From Gammaproteobacteria bacterium (GTDB lineage: Bacteria; Pseudomonadota; Gammaproteobacteria; Steroidobacterales; Woeseiaceae): 64,000 nucleotides of DNA. Numbering within the stretch: position 1 is the stretch's first letter; every line of letters starts with the position of its first letter. The DNA lies in NCBI GenBank assembly GCA_029863305.1, contig JAOTVR010000004.1:1-64000 (forward strand). Direction: 5' to 3'. Positions 57,632-64,000 of this stretch are shown here, piece by piece. A model generated the notes under the pieces. The model had not been told where the DNA came from and did no database searches. It worked only from the letters and a program-made list of their open reading frames with translations. The translations under genes were made by a program, and so were the position numbers.

Positions 57632-58018
57632 CTACAAACGCGAATCGCCCGGGCGGAAGGCGTCCTTGATCCACTCGATTGATCTCTTGCCGTGCGGGTC
57701 GCCGTCAATTGCCACAATATCGAAGCGGCACACGCAGTTCGCATAGCCGCATTTCTTCGCCAGAAACAGTGCGGCCGTGCGGATGATCTTGCGTTGCTTG
57801 TGAGAGTCGACGGTCAGTCCGGCGCGAGAGAAGCGGTTGTTCGCACGATATCGTACTTCGACGAAAACCAGCTGTGTATGGTCCTGCATGATCAGGTCGA
57901 TCTCGCCCAGGCGGCAGCGAAAGTTTCTGGCGATCTGACGCAGGCCCTGACGTTGCAGGAATTGTTCGGCAAGCCGCTCTGCGCCGGAACCTACAGCTCG
58001 CGTGTCGCGTCGTACCAC
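57632..58018 (-). CDS. yraN: YraN family (UPF0102) putative endonuclease
   Basis: A 128-residue protein of the restriction-endonuclease-like fold. GAERLAEQFLQRQGLRQIARNFRCRLGEIDLIMQD and LVFVEVRYRANNRF carry the acidic/lysine-like catalytic positions E...D...ExR. Function is unproven in the family. The GTG at 58018 lies inside the end of lpoA, overlapping by 28 bases. Downstream of lpoA, as is usual. Confidence 0.88.
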   Translation of the reverse strand: MVRRDTRAVGSGAERLAEQFLQRQGLRQIARNFRCRLGEIDLIMQDHTQLVFVEVRYRANNRFSRAGLTVDSHKQRKIIRTAALFLAKKCGYANCVCRFDIVAIDGDPHGKRSIEWIKDAFRPGDSRL

Positions 58019-59967
58019 GATTCGTCGTCAGCGGCGTCGGGCAACAATAACTCGGCGTCTTCGCTGGTATCCTGAATCGGCCCGCCGCCGTAATCGGTAT
58101 CCGGCAATGCGACAGGCTCGCCACCCTGAAACTGCGCCCAGGCCAGCCGGCGGCGAACGCGACCGTCGTAATCGAGATAAAGTCTGCCGGTCGCGCCGTC
58201 GATTTCCTGCATTGGACCCGTTCGCGCTGCGAACAACGCGGCAATCAGCTGATACGCGTCATAGCCCATCGCATGCAATCGGCCCAATCGACGTTCATCC
58301 GGCCAGTACTCCTGGTACAGCGCTGGCAGATTCTCGATCCAATGCTGCGGCGCGATGACCCACGGCGTGTCGGCGAACATAATGCCGTTCAGGTCGGCAT
58401 TTGAGCGTCCATCCATCGCATTGATTTCGGACGTCGAGTACACGGGCAGGTCGCCTGAGTAGTGAAATTTCAATTGTGATTTCAACAGGCGCCCCGCCGG
58501 CGCGTCGGCCGCCAGAAAAATGAACTCACCGTCCTGGCGCCGGCGTGGGTCGAATTGCAGAGGCCCGCCGATATTTGCGCGCAGGCGCTGATATCGGCGC
58601 ACGCTTCCGGACAAAGCCATCAGGTCCTCAATCGTATTCGAGAAATCCTGAATGCCCGGGGTGTAGGTCCGATGGTCCAGCAGCGTTCCGCCAAGCGCCT
58701 CGAATTGCGAGGCGAAGCTGCTCAAGACGCGGCGGCCCCAGTCATTATTGGGTACCAGTGCCAATGCGCGCGTATGTCCGTCCGCCAGTGCGCGGTCGGC
58801 GGCAGAACGCGCTTCGTCTTCGGGCGCCAGCGCAAACTGATACAGTCCAGGAGGCGCAAGCGTGTCGTCGGGCAGATAGTTCAGTGTAAGAACCGGTACG
58901 GGCACGAGAATGTCATTCGCGAGTTCACTGACGCTGCTTCTAAGCAACGGACCGATAATGAATTCAGCGCCGTCGGCCACTGCCGTGGTGTAGGCGGCAC
59001 TGGCTCCGCCTTCGTTGCTTACATCGTAGACACGCACGGTCTGGTGATCATCGAGGCCCGCCGCAGTCGAAAAATACGCGCCGAAGAATCCGTGCTGAAT
59101 CGCATGACCGGCCGCCCCGGCGCGGCCGGTCAGCGGCAGCAGCAAAGCGATCTGCCGTGGATAGTCGAGGCTCATCCGGGCAGGAATTTGCAGCCTGTCG
59201 ATGATCGCCATCGCCGGATGACCGCCATGTGCGTCGCGCCAGCGCACCGCGCCATTGATCCAGCCAATACCTTGTTGTCCGGTCGACGCTGCCAGCGAGC
59301 CGAGTTCCAGCCACGCTTTTACGTTTTCATCGAGCGCTGTTTCTGCACTCGCCCTGAGTAGCTGTGGGTCGCTGACGACCAGGCCTTGCCAGAGACGCCA
59401 ACGATTCTGCTCGATACTGCGCCGGTCACGAAGCCAGATTTCACGTTGCGTCATCAATTCGACGGATCTCGCAGGATCGCCTTTTTGTATCCAGGCATCA
59501 CCGCGCAACGCTTCGACGCGCAAGCGGTGCCGCCCGGGCAGCGATTCAAGGCTCATAGCCTCGAGAATGCTGAGTGCGGCATCAGGCTCCCCGGCGTACA
59601 GCAGCAACGCGGCCTGATTGGTATTCCACAGCCAGCGCAAGTCGGAAGCGCCCGGTCGCACGACCGCGTCAAAGGCCCGGCGTGCCCGGGTCGTATCGCC
59701 CGCATCGAGCCATTGCTCGACGGCCAGTAGCGTCAGTCGGTCTTTCTCATAGCCGCTCGCTGCGGCCGCGAGACCGATATAGATGCCTGCTGCATCTTCG
59801 TAGCGACCGTTGCTCGCCAGCCGTTCAGCGCGACTCTCGCCCGGGCTACCACCAAACATGCCGCCGGTGGTTTCACAGGCCGTCAGTGTCAGGGTCACCA
59901 GCAGCAGTGCGACAACGCTTGCTACCGGGCTTCTTTGTTGGGCAGGATGTGTCAAAGTCTTTCGCAT
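57991..59967 (-). CDS. lpoA: Penicillin-binding protein activator LpoA
   Basis: A 658-residue outer-membrane lipoprotein that activates PBP1A. The signal ends in a lipobox (TLTLTAC, Cys about residue 30). The N-terminal half has TPR-like helices (residues about 40-270), and the C-terminal half is a periplasmic-binding-protein-like domain starting IALLLPLTGRAGAAGHAIQHGFFGAYF and containing IIGPLLRSSV and GIMFADTPWVI. It is divergent from rsmI by 34 bases, a conserved arrangement. Confidence 0.93.
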   Translation of the reverse strand: MRKTLTHPAQQRSPVASVVALLLVTLTLTACETTGGMFGGSPGESRAERLASNGRYEDAAGIYIGLAAAASGYEKDRLTLLAVEQWLDAGDTTRARRAFDAVVRPGASDLRWLWNTNQAALLLYAGEPDAALSILEAMSLESLPGRHRLRVEALRGDAWIQKGDPARSVELMTQREIWLRDRRSIEQNRWRLWQGLVVSDPQLLRASAETALDENVKAWLELGSLAASTGQQGIGWINGAVRWRDAHGGHPAMAIIDRLQIPARMSLDYPRQIALLLPLTGRAGAAGHAIQHGFFGAYFSTAAGLDDHQTVRVYDVSNEGGASAAYTTAVADGAEFIIGPLLRSSVSELANDILVPVPVLTLNYLPDDTLAPPGLYQFALAPEDEARSAADRALADGHTRALALVPNNDWGRRVLSSFASQFEALGGTLLDHRTYTPGIQDFSNTIEDLMALSGSVRRYQRLRANIGGPLQFDPRRRQDGEFIFLAADAPAGRLLKSQLKFHYSGDLPVYSTSEINAMDGRSNADLNGIMFADTPWVIAPQHWIENLPALYQEYWPDERRLGRLHAMGYDAYQLIAALFAARTGPMQEIDGATGRLYLDYDGRVRRRLAWAQFQGGEPVALPDTDYGGGPIQDTSEDAELLLPDAADDESWYDATREL

Positions 59968-60001
59968 ACGCCTAAATTTTTCCAGGGATCAAGTCTCTTC
60001 G

Positions 60002-60847
60002 ATGAGCGGCACACTATTTGTTGTGGCAACGCCGATCGGTAATCTCGACGATCTGCCGCCGCGAGCGCGTGAGACACTCGCAAGCGTTGATCTGATTGCC
60101 GCCGAGGATACCCGCCACACCGGGCGATTGCTATCGCATTTCGGGATCAAAACACGGCTTTTGGCATTGCACGATCACAATGAAGAGCAACTCGCCGAAA
60201 AGCTCGTCAAGCGTCTCGCCGCGGGTGATTCGATAGCATTGGTCAGCGATGCCGGCACGCCTCTCGTCAGTGATCCGGGTTTTCGACTGCTGCGCGCCGC
60301 CCATCGCGCCGGTGTGGCCGTATCCCCCATCCCGGGGCCGAGTGCGCTGACCGCAGCTTTGTCGGTCGCTGGTCTGCCCACCGATCGCTTCTGTTTCGAG
60401 GGCTTCTTGCCCGCAAAGAAGAAAGCGCGTCGCGACGCGCTCGCCAGCCTCGCGAGCGAGCGCCGCACGATGATTTTTTTTGAATCCGTACATCGAATCG
60501 CCGACACACTCGGCGACCTTGTGACAGAACTCGGCGACGATCGATCCGCTTTTCTGGGCCGGGAGCTCACCAAGTTGCACGAACAGTGTATTCGAGGGAC
60601 GTTGGGAGATCTGCTCGAACAAATTGGCGACGGGACGATTACCGCGAAGGGCGAATTCGTAATTGTCGTTGCAGGAACCACGCACACCGGAAAGTCCTCG
60701 ATCAATATCGATCGCTTGCTTGTCGAGCTTGTCGAGCTGATGCCCGGCAAGCAAGTCGCAAAGGTCATTGCACGGGCGACGGGCGAGAAACGCAATGCCT
60801 TGTATCGACGGCTGCTCGAGCTGACAAAGACAGGGGACGATTCATAA
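60002..60847 (+). CDS. rsmI: 16S rRNA (cytidine(1402)-2'-O)-methyltransferase RsmI
   Basis: A 281-residue SAM-dependent methyltransferase acting on C1402 of 16S rRNA. The start MSGTLFVVATPIGNLDDLPPRA is canonical, followed by AAEDTRHTGRLLSHF, ALVSDAGTPLVSDPGFRLLRAA, PIPGPSALTAALSVAGLPTDRFCFEGFLPAK and a TAKGEFVIVV strand. The end of the gene abuts the stop of a convergent membrane methyltransferase gene. Confidence 0.96.
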   Translation: MSGTLFVVATPIGNLDDLPPRARETLASVDLIAAEDTRHTGRLLSHFGIKTRLLALHDHNEEQLAEKLVKRLAAGDSIALVSDAGTPLVSDPGFRLLRAAHRAGVAVSPIPGPSALTAALSVAGLPTDRFCFEGFLPAKKKARRDALASLASERRTMIFFESVHRIADTLGDLVTELGDDRSAFLGRELTKLHEQCIRGTLGDLLEQIGDGTITAKGEFVIVVAGTTHTGKSSINIDRLLVELVELMPGKQVAKVIARATGEKRNALYRRLLELTKTGDDS

Positions 60848-61288
60848 CCAGCGCCGGACAGTGTCGGCGTATGCCCGATACTGATCGCCGAATTCAGCCA
60901 GCGATTTGGCCTCTTCGTAGGGGCAGAACACCCTGTCGATCACGCAGGCGTAGCTTATGACGATGGCATAGAACGGCACCGAGCCAGCGGCAAGCGCCAG
61001 CCCCAGGAGCATCAGTATCATGCCGAGGTACATCGGGTTGCGGGAAATTGAGTAGACATCGTGCGTCAGCAGCGATGTCGAGCTTGCGGTTGGACAGATC
61101 GGCGTAGCCGCCCGCTTGAATAACCACCAGGCTCTGATCATTATTGCAAAGCCCGCTATGCCTGCAATGCTTGCGGCAACGGGCAGGGCAGGATGCAATG
61201 GCATCGGTGCCAGCAAATGTGCGATGAAGGCGATGAGCACGAAGCTCATGGCAATACGCGGTGGTCGATATTCAATGAGCTTGTGCAT
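60842..61288 (-). CDS. Isoprenylcysteine carboxyl methyltransferase-like membrane protein
   Basis: A 148-residue protein with about four hydrophobic segments and the ICMT/PEMT-like C-terminal motif SISRNPMYLGMILMLLGLALA and PYEEAKSLAEFGDQYRAYADTVRRWL. That fold binds SAM in membrane-embedded methyltransferases. Bacterial members are common and mostly uncharacterised; the substrate is unknown. It starts 11 bases after the marR stop and is surely co-transcribed, so the regulator may control it. Confidence 0.85.
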   Translation of the reverse strand: MHKLIEYRPPRIAMSFVLIAFIAHLLAPMPLHPALPVAASIAGIAGFAIMIRAWWLFKRAATPICPTASSTSLLTHDVYSISRNPMYLGMILMLLGLALAAGSVPFYAIVISYACVIDRVFCPYEEAKSLAEFGDQYRAYADTVRRWL

Positions 61289-61299
61289 AGCCTGATCCC

Positions 61300-61734
61300 C
61301 TAGCCGAGCTTGCTCAATAGTGCTGTCAGTGTTTCGCGCGTCGTCTCGAGCGCATCGTCGGAGATGTCACTGAAGGTTTCTTCGATCACTGCCGCTTCGC
61401 TGCGCCGAATCTCCTGGAAGGACATGCGGCCAGCATTGCTTAGTCGCATTAATCGAGATCGTTTGTGCTGCGGATTCTCGACACTGCGCACCAATCCTCT
61501 GGCGACAAGCGCGTTGATGGTGACCTGTACATGCTGGCGTGACACGTTGTAACGGCGCGCGATCTCCGGCACGGAGAGTTCCAGCCGTGGATGCAGGAAT
61601 TCCATGACCGCTCGATCGGCCGCCGACAAGCCGGTGTCGGCGAGGTACTGATCGGCCACAGCCGCCATGGCGCGAAATAGCCGCCGGATCAGCCAGGTAA
61701 TTTCATACGCGTGCTCGCTGCGCTGTAGTGACAC
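61300..61734 (-). CDS. MarR-family transcriptional regulator
   Basis: A 144-residue winged-helix regulator. The DNA-binding part is LSVPEIARRYNVSRQHVQVTINALVARGLVRSVENPQHKRSRLMRLSNAGR, with the wing NPQHKRSR. N- and C-terminal helices form the dimer interface. I place the start at the GTG at 61734, which has GGAG seven bases upstream. ATG at 61770 is possible but lies inside a palindrome. Two copies of TGACAA-N5-TTGTCA overlap its promoter, pointing to autoregulation. Ligand unknown. Confidence 0.9.
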   Translation of the reverse strand: MSLQRSEHAYEITWLIRRLFRAMAAVADQYLADTGLSAADRAVMEFLHPRLELSVPEIARRYNVSRQHVQVTINALVARGLVRSVENPQHKRSRLMRLSNAGRMSFQEIRRSEAAVIEETFSDISDDALETTRETLTALLSKLG

Positions 61735-61752
61735 GGTCAAGCTCCGAAAAAG

Positions 61753-61769
61753 TGACAAGTGGATTGTCA
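61753..61769. promoter_or_regulatory. MarR operator candidate O1
   Basis: TGACAA-GTGGA-TTGTCA is a 17-base dyad covering the predicted transcription start of the marR gene. Confidence 0.65.
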
Positions 61770-61797
61770 TTATTCCGATTGACAATTTAATTGTCAA
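61769..61797 (-). promoter_or_regulatory. Promoter of the marR-ICMT operon
   Basis: On the minus strand TTGACA (61797-61792) and AATAAT (61774-61769) are 17 bases apart. Transcription would start near 61762, 28 bases before the GTG start, with GGAG in between. Confidence 0.65.
61780..61796. promoter_or_regulatory. MarR operator candidate O2
   Basis: TGACAA-TTTAA-TTGTCA, part of a longer perfect 10-1-10 palindrome (61778-61798), overlaps the -35 element. Same arms and spacing as O1, with centres 27 bases apart. Confidence 0.7.
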
Positions 61798-61834
61798 TAT
61801 CACATCAAACCGGATCGGGCCGCAGCGAATTTAT

Positions 61835-61865
61835 TTGCGGTGCGATCCCCGTATTTGTGTAAAAT
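61835..61865 (+). promoter_or_regulatory. Possible rnpB promoter
   Basis: TTGCGG (61835-61840) and TAAAAT (61860-61865) with a 19-base spacer; the -10 lies nine bases before the predicted RNA 5' end. Confidence 0.4.
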
Positions 61866-61873
61866 CGCCGTCC

Positions 61874-62246
61874 GAGAAAGCAGGAGTTGGCCAGACAATC
61901 GCTGTAAGCATGCTGCTTGCAGAGGAAAGTCCGGGCTCCTTCGGACAGGGCGCCAGGTAACACCTGGGGGGCGTGAGCCCATGGAAAGTGCCACAGAAAA
62001 CAAACCGCCGGCTCTGCCGGTAAGGGTGAAAAGGTGCGGTAAGAGCGCACCGCGCGACTGGTAACAGCTCGCGGCACGGTAAACCCCGCCCGGAGCAAGA
62101 CCAAATAGGGGAGTAGCGCTTGTTGCGCGCCGCCGGTCCCGAGCGGACTCCCGGGTAGGTTGCTAGAGGCAGTCGGTGACGACTGTCCCAGATGAATGAT
62201 TGTCGTCGACAGAACCCGGCTTATTGCCGGCTCCTGCTTTCTCACC
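61874..62246 (+). ncRNA. rnpB: RNase P RNA, bacterial class A
   Basis: The catalytic RNA of RNase P, which removes tRNA 5' leaders. Conserved blocks appear in order: the P1 strand GAGAAAGCAGGAG (paired with CTCCTGCTTTCTC near 62231-62243), AGAGGAAAGTCCGGGCTCC (61921-61939), CGCCAGGTAACACCTGG, ACAGAAAACAAACCGCC, AAGGGTGAAAAGGTGCGGTA with AGAGCGCACCGCGCG, CGGAGCAAGACCAAATAGGG, and the closing GACAGAACCCGGCTTA. The full P1 helix and all core blocks show an intact gene of about 373 bases. Ends are set from the P1 pairing. Confidence 0.96.
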
Positions 62247-62256
62247 TCCCGACAAG

Positions 62257-62275
62257 GGCTGGGAGCCGTTTTGAT
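62257..62275 (+). terminator. Possible rnpB terminator
   Basis: GGCT-GGG-AGCC followed by GTTTTG about ten bases after the RNA. The stem is only four pairs; a second T-rich spot (TTTTAGTCTTTTT, 62293-62305) follows. Weak evidence. Confidence 0.35.
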
Positions 62276-62550
62276 GAAAAGGGCTCGGACCGTTTTAGTC
62301 TTTTTAAATCAATAACTTATTGACATTTCACGGGTGCAGGCGCGAGAATATGCGCTTGCTGCGCAAATCAGGACGCCAATCGCACAGAAACAAGCCCTGT
62401 CGCCGTTTGCCGACCGGTTTATAAGGCCGTGTCGAGCATTAACCCCTAAGTCTATGATTTACCTTGCGCCAGAGCTGCCACAATTCGCCCGAATTGGGCC
62501 ACCGAAAAGCCCCAAAGACCTTATAAAACAATAACGTGTGCCAGGGCTTG

Positions 62551-62580
62551 TTGACGCTCGCTTCACTCCGACCTTATAGT
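62551..62580 (+). promoter_or_regulatory. mraZ (division and cell wall cluster) promoter
   Basis: TTGACG (62551-62556) and TTATAG/TATAGT (62574-62580) are 17-18 bases apart, about 90 bases before mraZ and just upstream of the MraZ repeats. Confidence 0.6.
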
Positions 62581-62589
62581 GTTGAAAAG

Positions 62590-62614
62590 TGGATAAAAGT
62601 GGGAGGAAATGGGC
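62590..62614 (+). promoter_or_regulatory. MraZ operator: three TGGGA-like repeats at 10-base spacing
   Basis: TGGAT-N5-TGGGA-N5-TGGGC, with repeats beginning at 62590, 62600 and 62610. MraZ is known to bind TGGGN direct repeats with five-base spacers near its own promoter, so this is a probable autoregulatory site just after the transcription start. Confidence 0.75.
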
Positions 62615-62667
62615 ATCCCGCCCAGGATTCGCGCCAGAAGAGCGGAGCCGGGGCCGTCCGTAGCGTT

Positions 62668-63117
62668 GTGTTTAGAGGGGCCACCAAAGTCAGTCTGGAC
62701 GCCAAAGGGCGTATGGCAATGCCGACCCGGTATCGGGAGCGGCTGGCAGCTCGTTGTGGCGGCGAAATCGTCGTGACGGTCGACAGGGATCATTGTCTGC
62801 TCATTTATCCGCTGCCGGATTGGGAAGAGCTCGAACGCAAACTGGTGCGGCTGCCGAGCATGAACAAAGTCGCGCGCAACATCGTGCGCATCATGGTCGG
62901 CTATGCGACCGAAGTTGATATGGATTCGAGCGGTCGGATCCTGGTGTCGCGAGAGTTGCGGGATTTCGCAGACCTCGAGAAGCAGGCGATGTTGATCGGG
63001 CAGGGCAACAAATTTGAACTTTGGGATGAAGGGACCTGGAACGAAAAACGGGATGCATGGCTTGGCGACGAAGAGGACGGTGAATTACCAGCCGATCTCG
63101 AGTCGATCTCGTTCTAG
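62668..63117 (+). CDS. mraZ: Transcriptional regulator MraZ
   Basis: A 149-residue AbrB-fold regulator of the division and cell wall cluster. It has two tandem half-domains with the hallmark turns SLDAKGRMAMPTRYRERL (residues about 9-26) and VDMDSSGRILVSRELRDF. The start is a GTG at 62668, which gives the family N-terminus (M)FRGATKVSLDAKGR; longer forms would add 44 unrelated residues. No good ribosome-binding site precedes it. It lies 15 bases before rsmH. Its own binding repeats sit at 62590-62614. Confidence 0.95.
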   Translation: MFRGATKVSLDAKGRMAMPTRYRERLAARCGGEIVVTVDRDHCLLIYPLPDWEELERKLVRLPSMNKVARNIVRIMVGYATEVDMDSSGRILVSRELRDFADLEKQAMLIGQGNKFELWDEGTWNEKRDAWLGDEEDGELPADLESISF

Positions 63118-63132
63118 TTCGAAATTCATCTC

Positions 63133-64000
63133 ATGAGCAGCAACGAGCATGTGCCGGTGCTGCTGGGGCCAGTCCTCAAGGGACTGAATGTAAGAAAAGA
63201 CGGCGTGTACGTCGACGGGACTTTCGGACGCGGGGGACACAGTAGCGCGATATTGCAGCAATTGAATGCGCACGGCCGATTGATAGCTATCGATCGTGAC
63301 CCGCAGGCGATTGCAGCGGCGCCGCCGACACTGACGAATGATCCGCGTTTCGAATTGATCAGGTGTGAAATTGCAGAGCTGGCGAAAAGCATTGACGAAC
63401 GAGGACTCAAAGGATTGGTCGACGGCCTGTTACTCGATCTCGGAGTCTCATCGCCGCAGTTGGACAAAGCCGACAGAGGCTTCAGCTTTTTACGCGATGG
63501 ACCGCTGGACATGCGCATGGATCCGGAGTCAGGCGTCTCCGCCGCAGACTGGTTGCGGGCAGTGGACGAGAGAAGTTTGAAAATCGTACTCAGAAAATTC
63601 GGGGAAGAGACGCAGGCTGCCCGTATTGCGCGTGCCATTGTGGCGTCGCGCCGCAACGGCGCCATTGAAACGACCGGGCAACTTGCAAACATCATAAGTT
63701 CGGTGATTCCCGCGCACACCCGCAAGAAGCACCCGGCGACCAGGACATTTCAGGCGATTCGCATTTTCATCAACAAAGAACTCGAACAGCTCGAGGCGGC
63801 GTTGGCACAATCAATTGACATACTGGCGCCGGGCGGGCGGCTCTGTGTCATCAGCTTTCATTCGCTCGAAGACCGAATCGTGAAACGCTTCATGCGTGAC
63901 GCGTCACGCGAGGCCGAACAATATCGCGGCATGCCCGACATTCCCGAAGCATTTCGGCCGAAGCTGAGGCCCATTGGCAAGCTGATAACGGCCTCTGCCG
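63133..64000 (+). CDS. rsmH: 16S rRNA (cytosine(1402)-N4)-methyltransferase RsmH, truncated by window end
   Basis: The first 289 codons of RsmH, which methylates N4 of C1402, the same nucleotide that RsmI modifies at the ribose. From the ATG at 63133 it reads HVPVLLGPVLKGL, VDGTFGRGGHSSAIL (SAM site), IDRDPQAI, LLDLGVSSPQLDKADRGFSF, GPLDMRMD, and GGRLCVISFHSLEDRIVKRFMRD. The frame is open to the last base, and only the final 20 or so residues are missing. Second gene of the division and cell wall cluster. Confidence 0.95.
   Translation, partial: MSSNEHVPVLLGPVLKGLNVRKDGVYVDGTFGRGGHSSAILQQLNAHGRLIAIDRDPQAIAAAPPTLTNDPRFELIRCEIAELAKSIDERGLKGLVDGLLLDLGVSSPQLDKADRGFSFLRDGPLDMRMDPESGVSAADWLRAVDERSLKIVLRKFGEETQAARIARAIVASRRNGAIETTGQLANIISSVIPAHTRKKHPATRTFQAIRIFINKELEQLEAALAQSIDILAPGGRLCVISFHSLEDRIVKRFMRDASREAEQYRGMPDIPEAFRPKLRPIGKLITASA

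Larger units (their letters stand above)
62247..62667. other. Intergenic region between rnpB and mraZ (421 bases)
   Basis: I see no gene here. The first part may terminate rnpB. The middle (62310-62540) shows no clear element. The last 120 bases hold the mra promoter and the MraZ repeat operator, then a roughly 50-base leader before the mraZ GTG. Confidence 0.6.

Noticed and set aside
61771-61803. Longer MarR protein starting upstream of 61770
   Set aside because: That stretch is a palindromic operator and promoter; GTG at 61734 has a proper GGAG.
62609-62640. Alternative mraZ ATG at 62609 after GGGAGG
   Set aside because: It is in another frame from mraZ; the GGGAGG belongs to the MraZ repeat operator.

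Overview
This window is a dense, single-origin stretch of housekeeping chromosome from a Gram-negative gammaproteobacterium. The Lpt/Kds lipopolysaccharide genes, LpoA, SspA/SspB, RapZ-PtsN-HPF-RpoN, a Rieske/cytochrome bc1 operon followed by sspA-sspB, and the rnpB-mraZ-rsmH junction are all gammaproteobacterial arrangements. A split class II ribonucleotide reductase, a proton pyrophosphatase next to a PPi-type phosphofructokinase, and a MoxR/VWA pair fit an environmental, probably marine or sediment, lineage such as the Chromatiales/Woeseia/Steroidobacter neighbourhood. That placement is inference, since no rRNA gene is present. I see no phage, transposase, CRISPR array, tRNA or plasmid gene.

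Layout. 1-5.3 kb: the cca start, a lipoprotein aminopeptidase, Slt, a Do-family protease and a small heat shock protein (envelope and protein quality control). 5.3-8.7 kb: nrdJa-nrdJb behind a long leader with two promoters and two NrdR boxes. 8.7-12.2 kb: waaA convergent with tolC and a Pcm-like methyltransferase. 12.5-14.8 kb: a PAS-PAS-GGDEF-EAL protein. 14.9-19.1 kb: hppA, the PPi-type phosphofructokinase and adk, a pyrophosphate/adenylate energy cluster. 19.1-24.1 kb: rnd, a small membrane protein, mpl, a LON-domain protein and hemL. 24.1-27.4 kb: cpdA, ahcY and metK, read metK-ahcY-cpdA-hemL on the minus strand. 27.7-35.5 kb: tkt-gap-pgk and pyk, interrupted by a GNAT acetyltransferase and a Tat-exported PhoX-like protein. 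35.5-41.8 kb: a penicillin-acylase-type hydrolase, a MoxR ATPase with its VWA partner, an exported Bcp-type peroxiredoxin and a patatin. 41.8-51 kb: the minus-strand cluster yrbG-kdsD-kdsC-lptC-lptA-lptB-rpoN-hpf-ptsN-rapZ-mgtE. 51-52.6 kb: ibaG-murA. 52.6-57.6 kb: a DegS-like protease, then petABC-sspA-sspB. 57.6-64 kb: yraN-lpoA divergent from rsmI, a MarR regulator with an ICMT-like membrane methyltransferase, rnpB, mraZ and the start of rsmH.

How the genes work together. Envelope biogenesis dominates: Kdo synthesis and transfer (kdsD, kdsC, waaA), LPS export (lptABC), peptidoglycan (murA, mpl, slt, lpoA, mraZ) and envelope proteolysis (two HtrA-type proteases). Central carbon metabolism forms the second theme: transketolase, GAPDH, PGK, pyruvate kinase, and a phosphofructokinase predicted to use PPi beside a membrane pyrophosphatase.

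The least ordinary signals are regulatory or structural. They are an apparent cpdA gene with no ATG/GTG/TTG before its first metal-binding motif, in frame with the ahcY stop codon; a duplicated TGACAA-N5-TTGTCA operator over a marR promoter; paired NrdR boxes before nrdJ; a three-repeat MraZ operator; and a 26-bp inverted repeat between two minus-strand envelope genes. I did not find a convincing undescribed multi-gene system.
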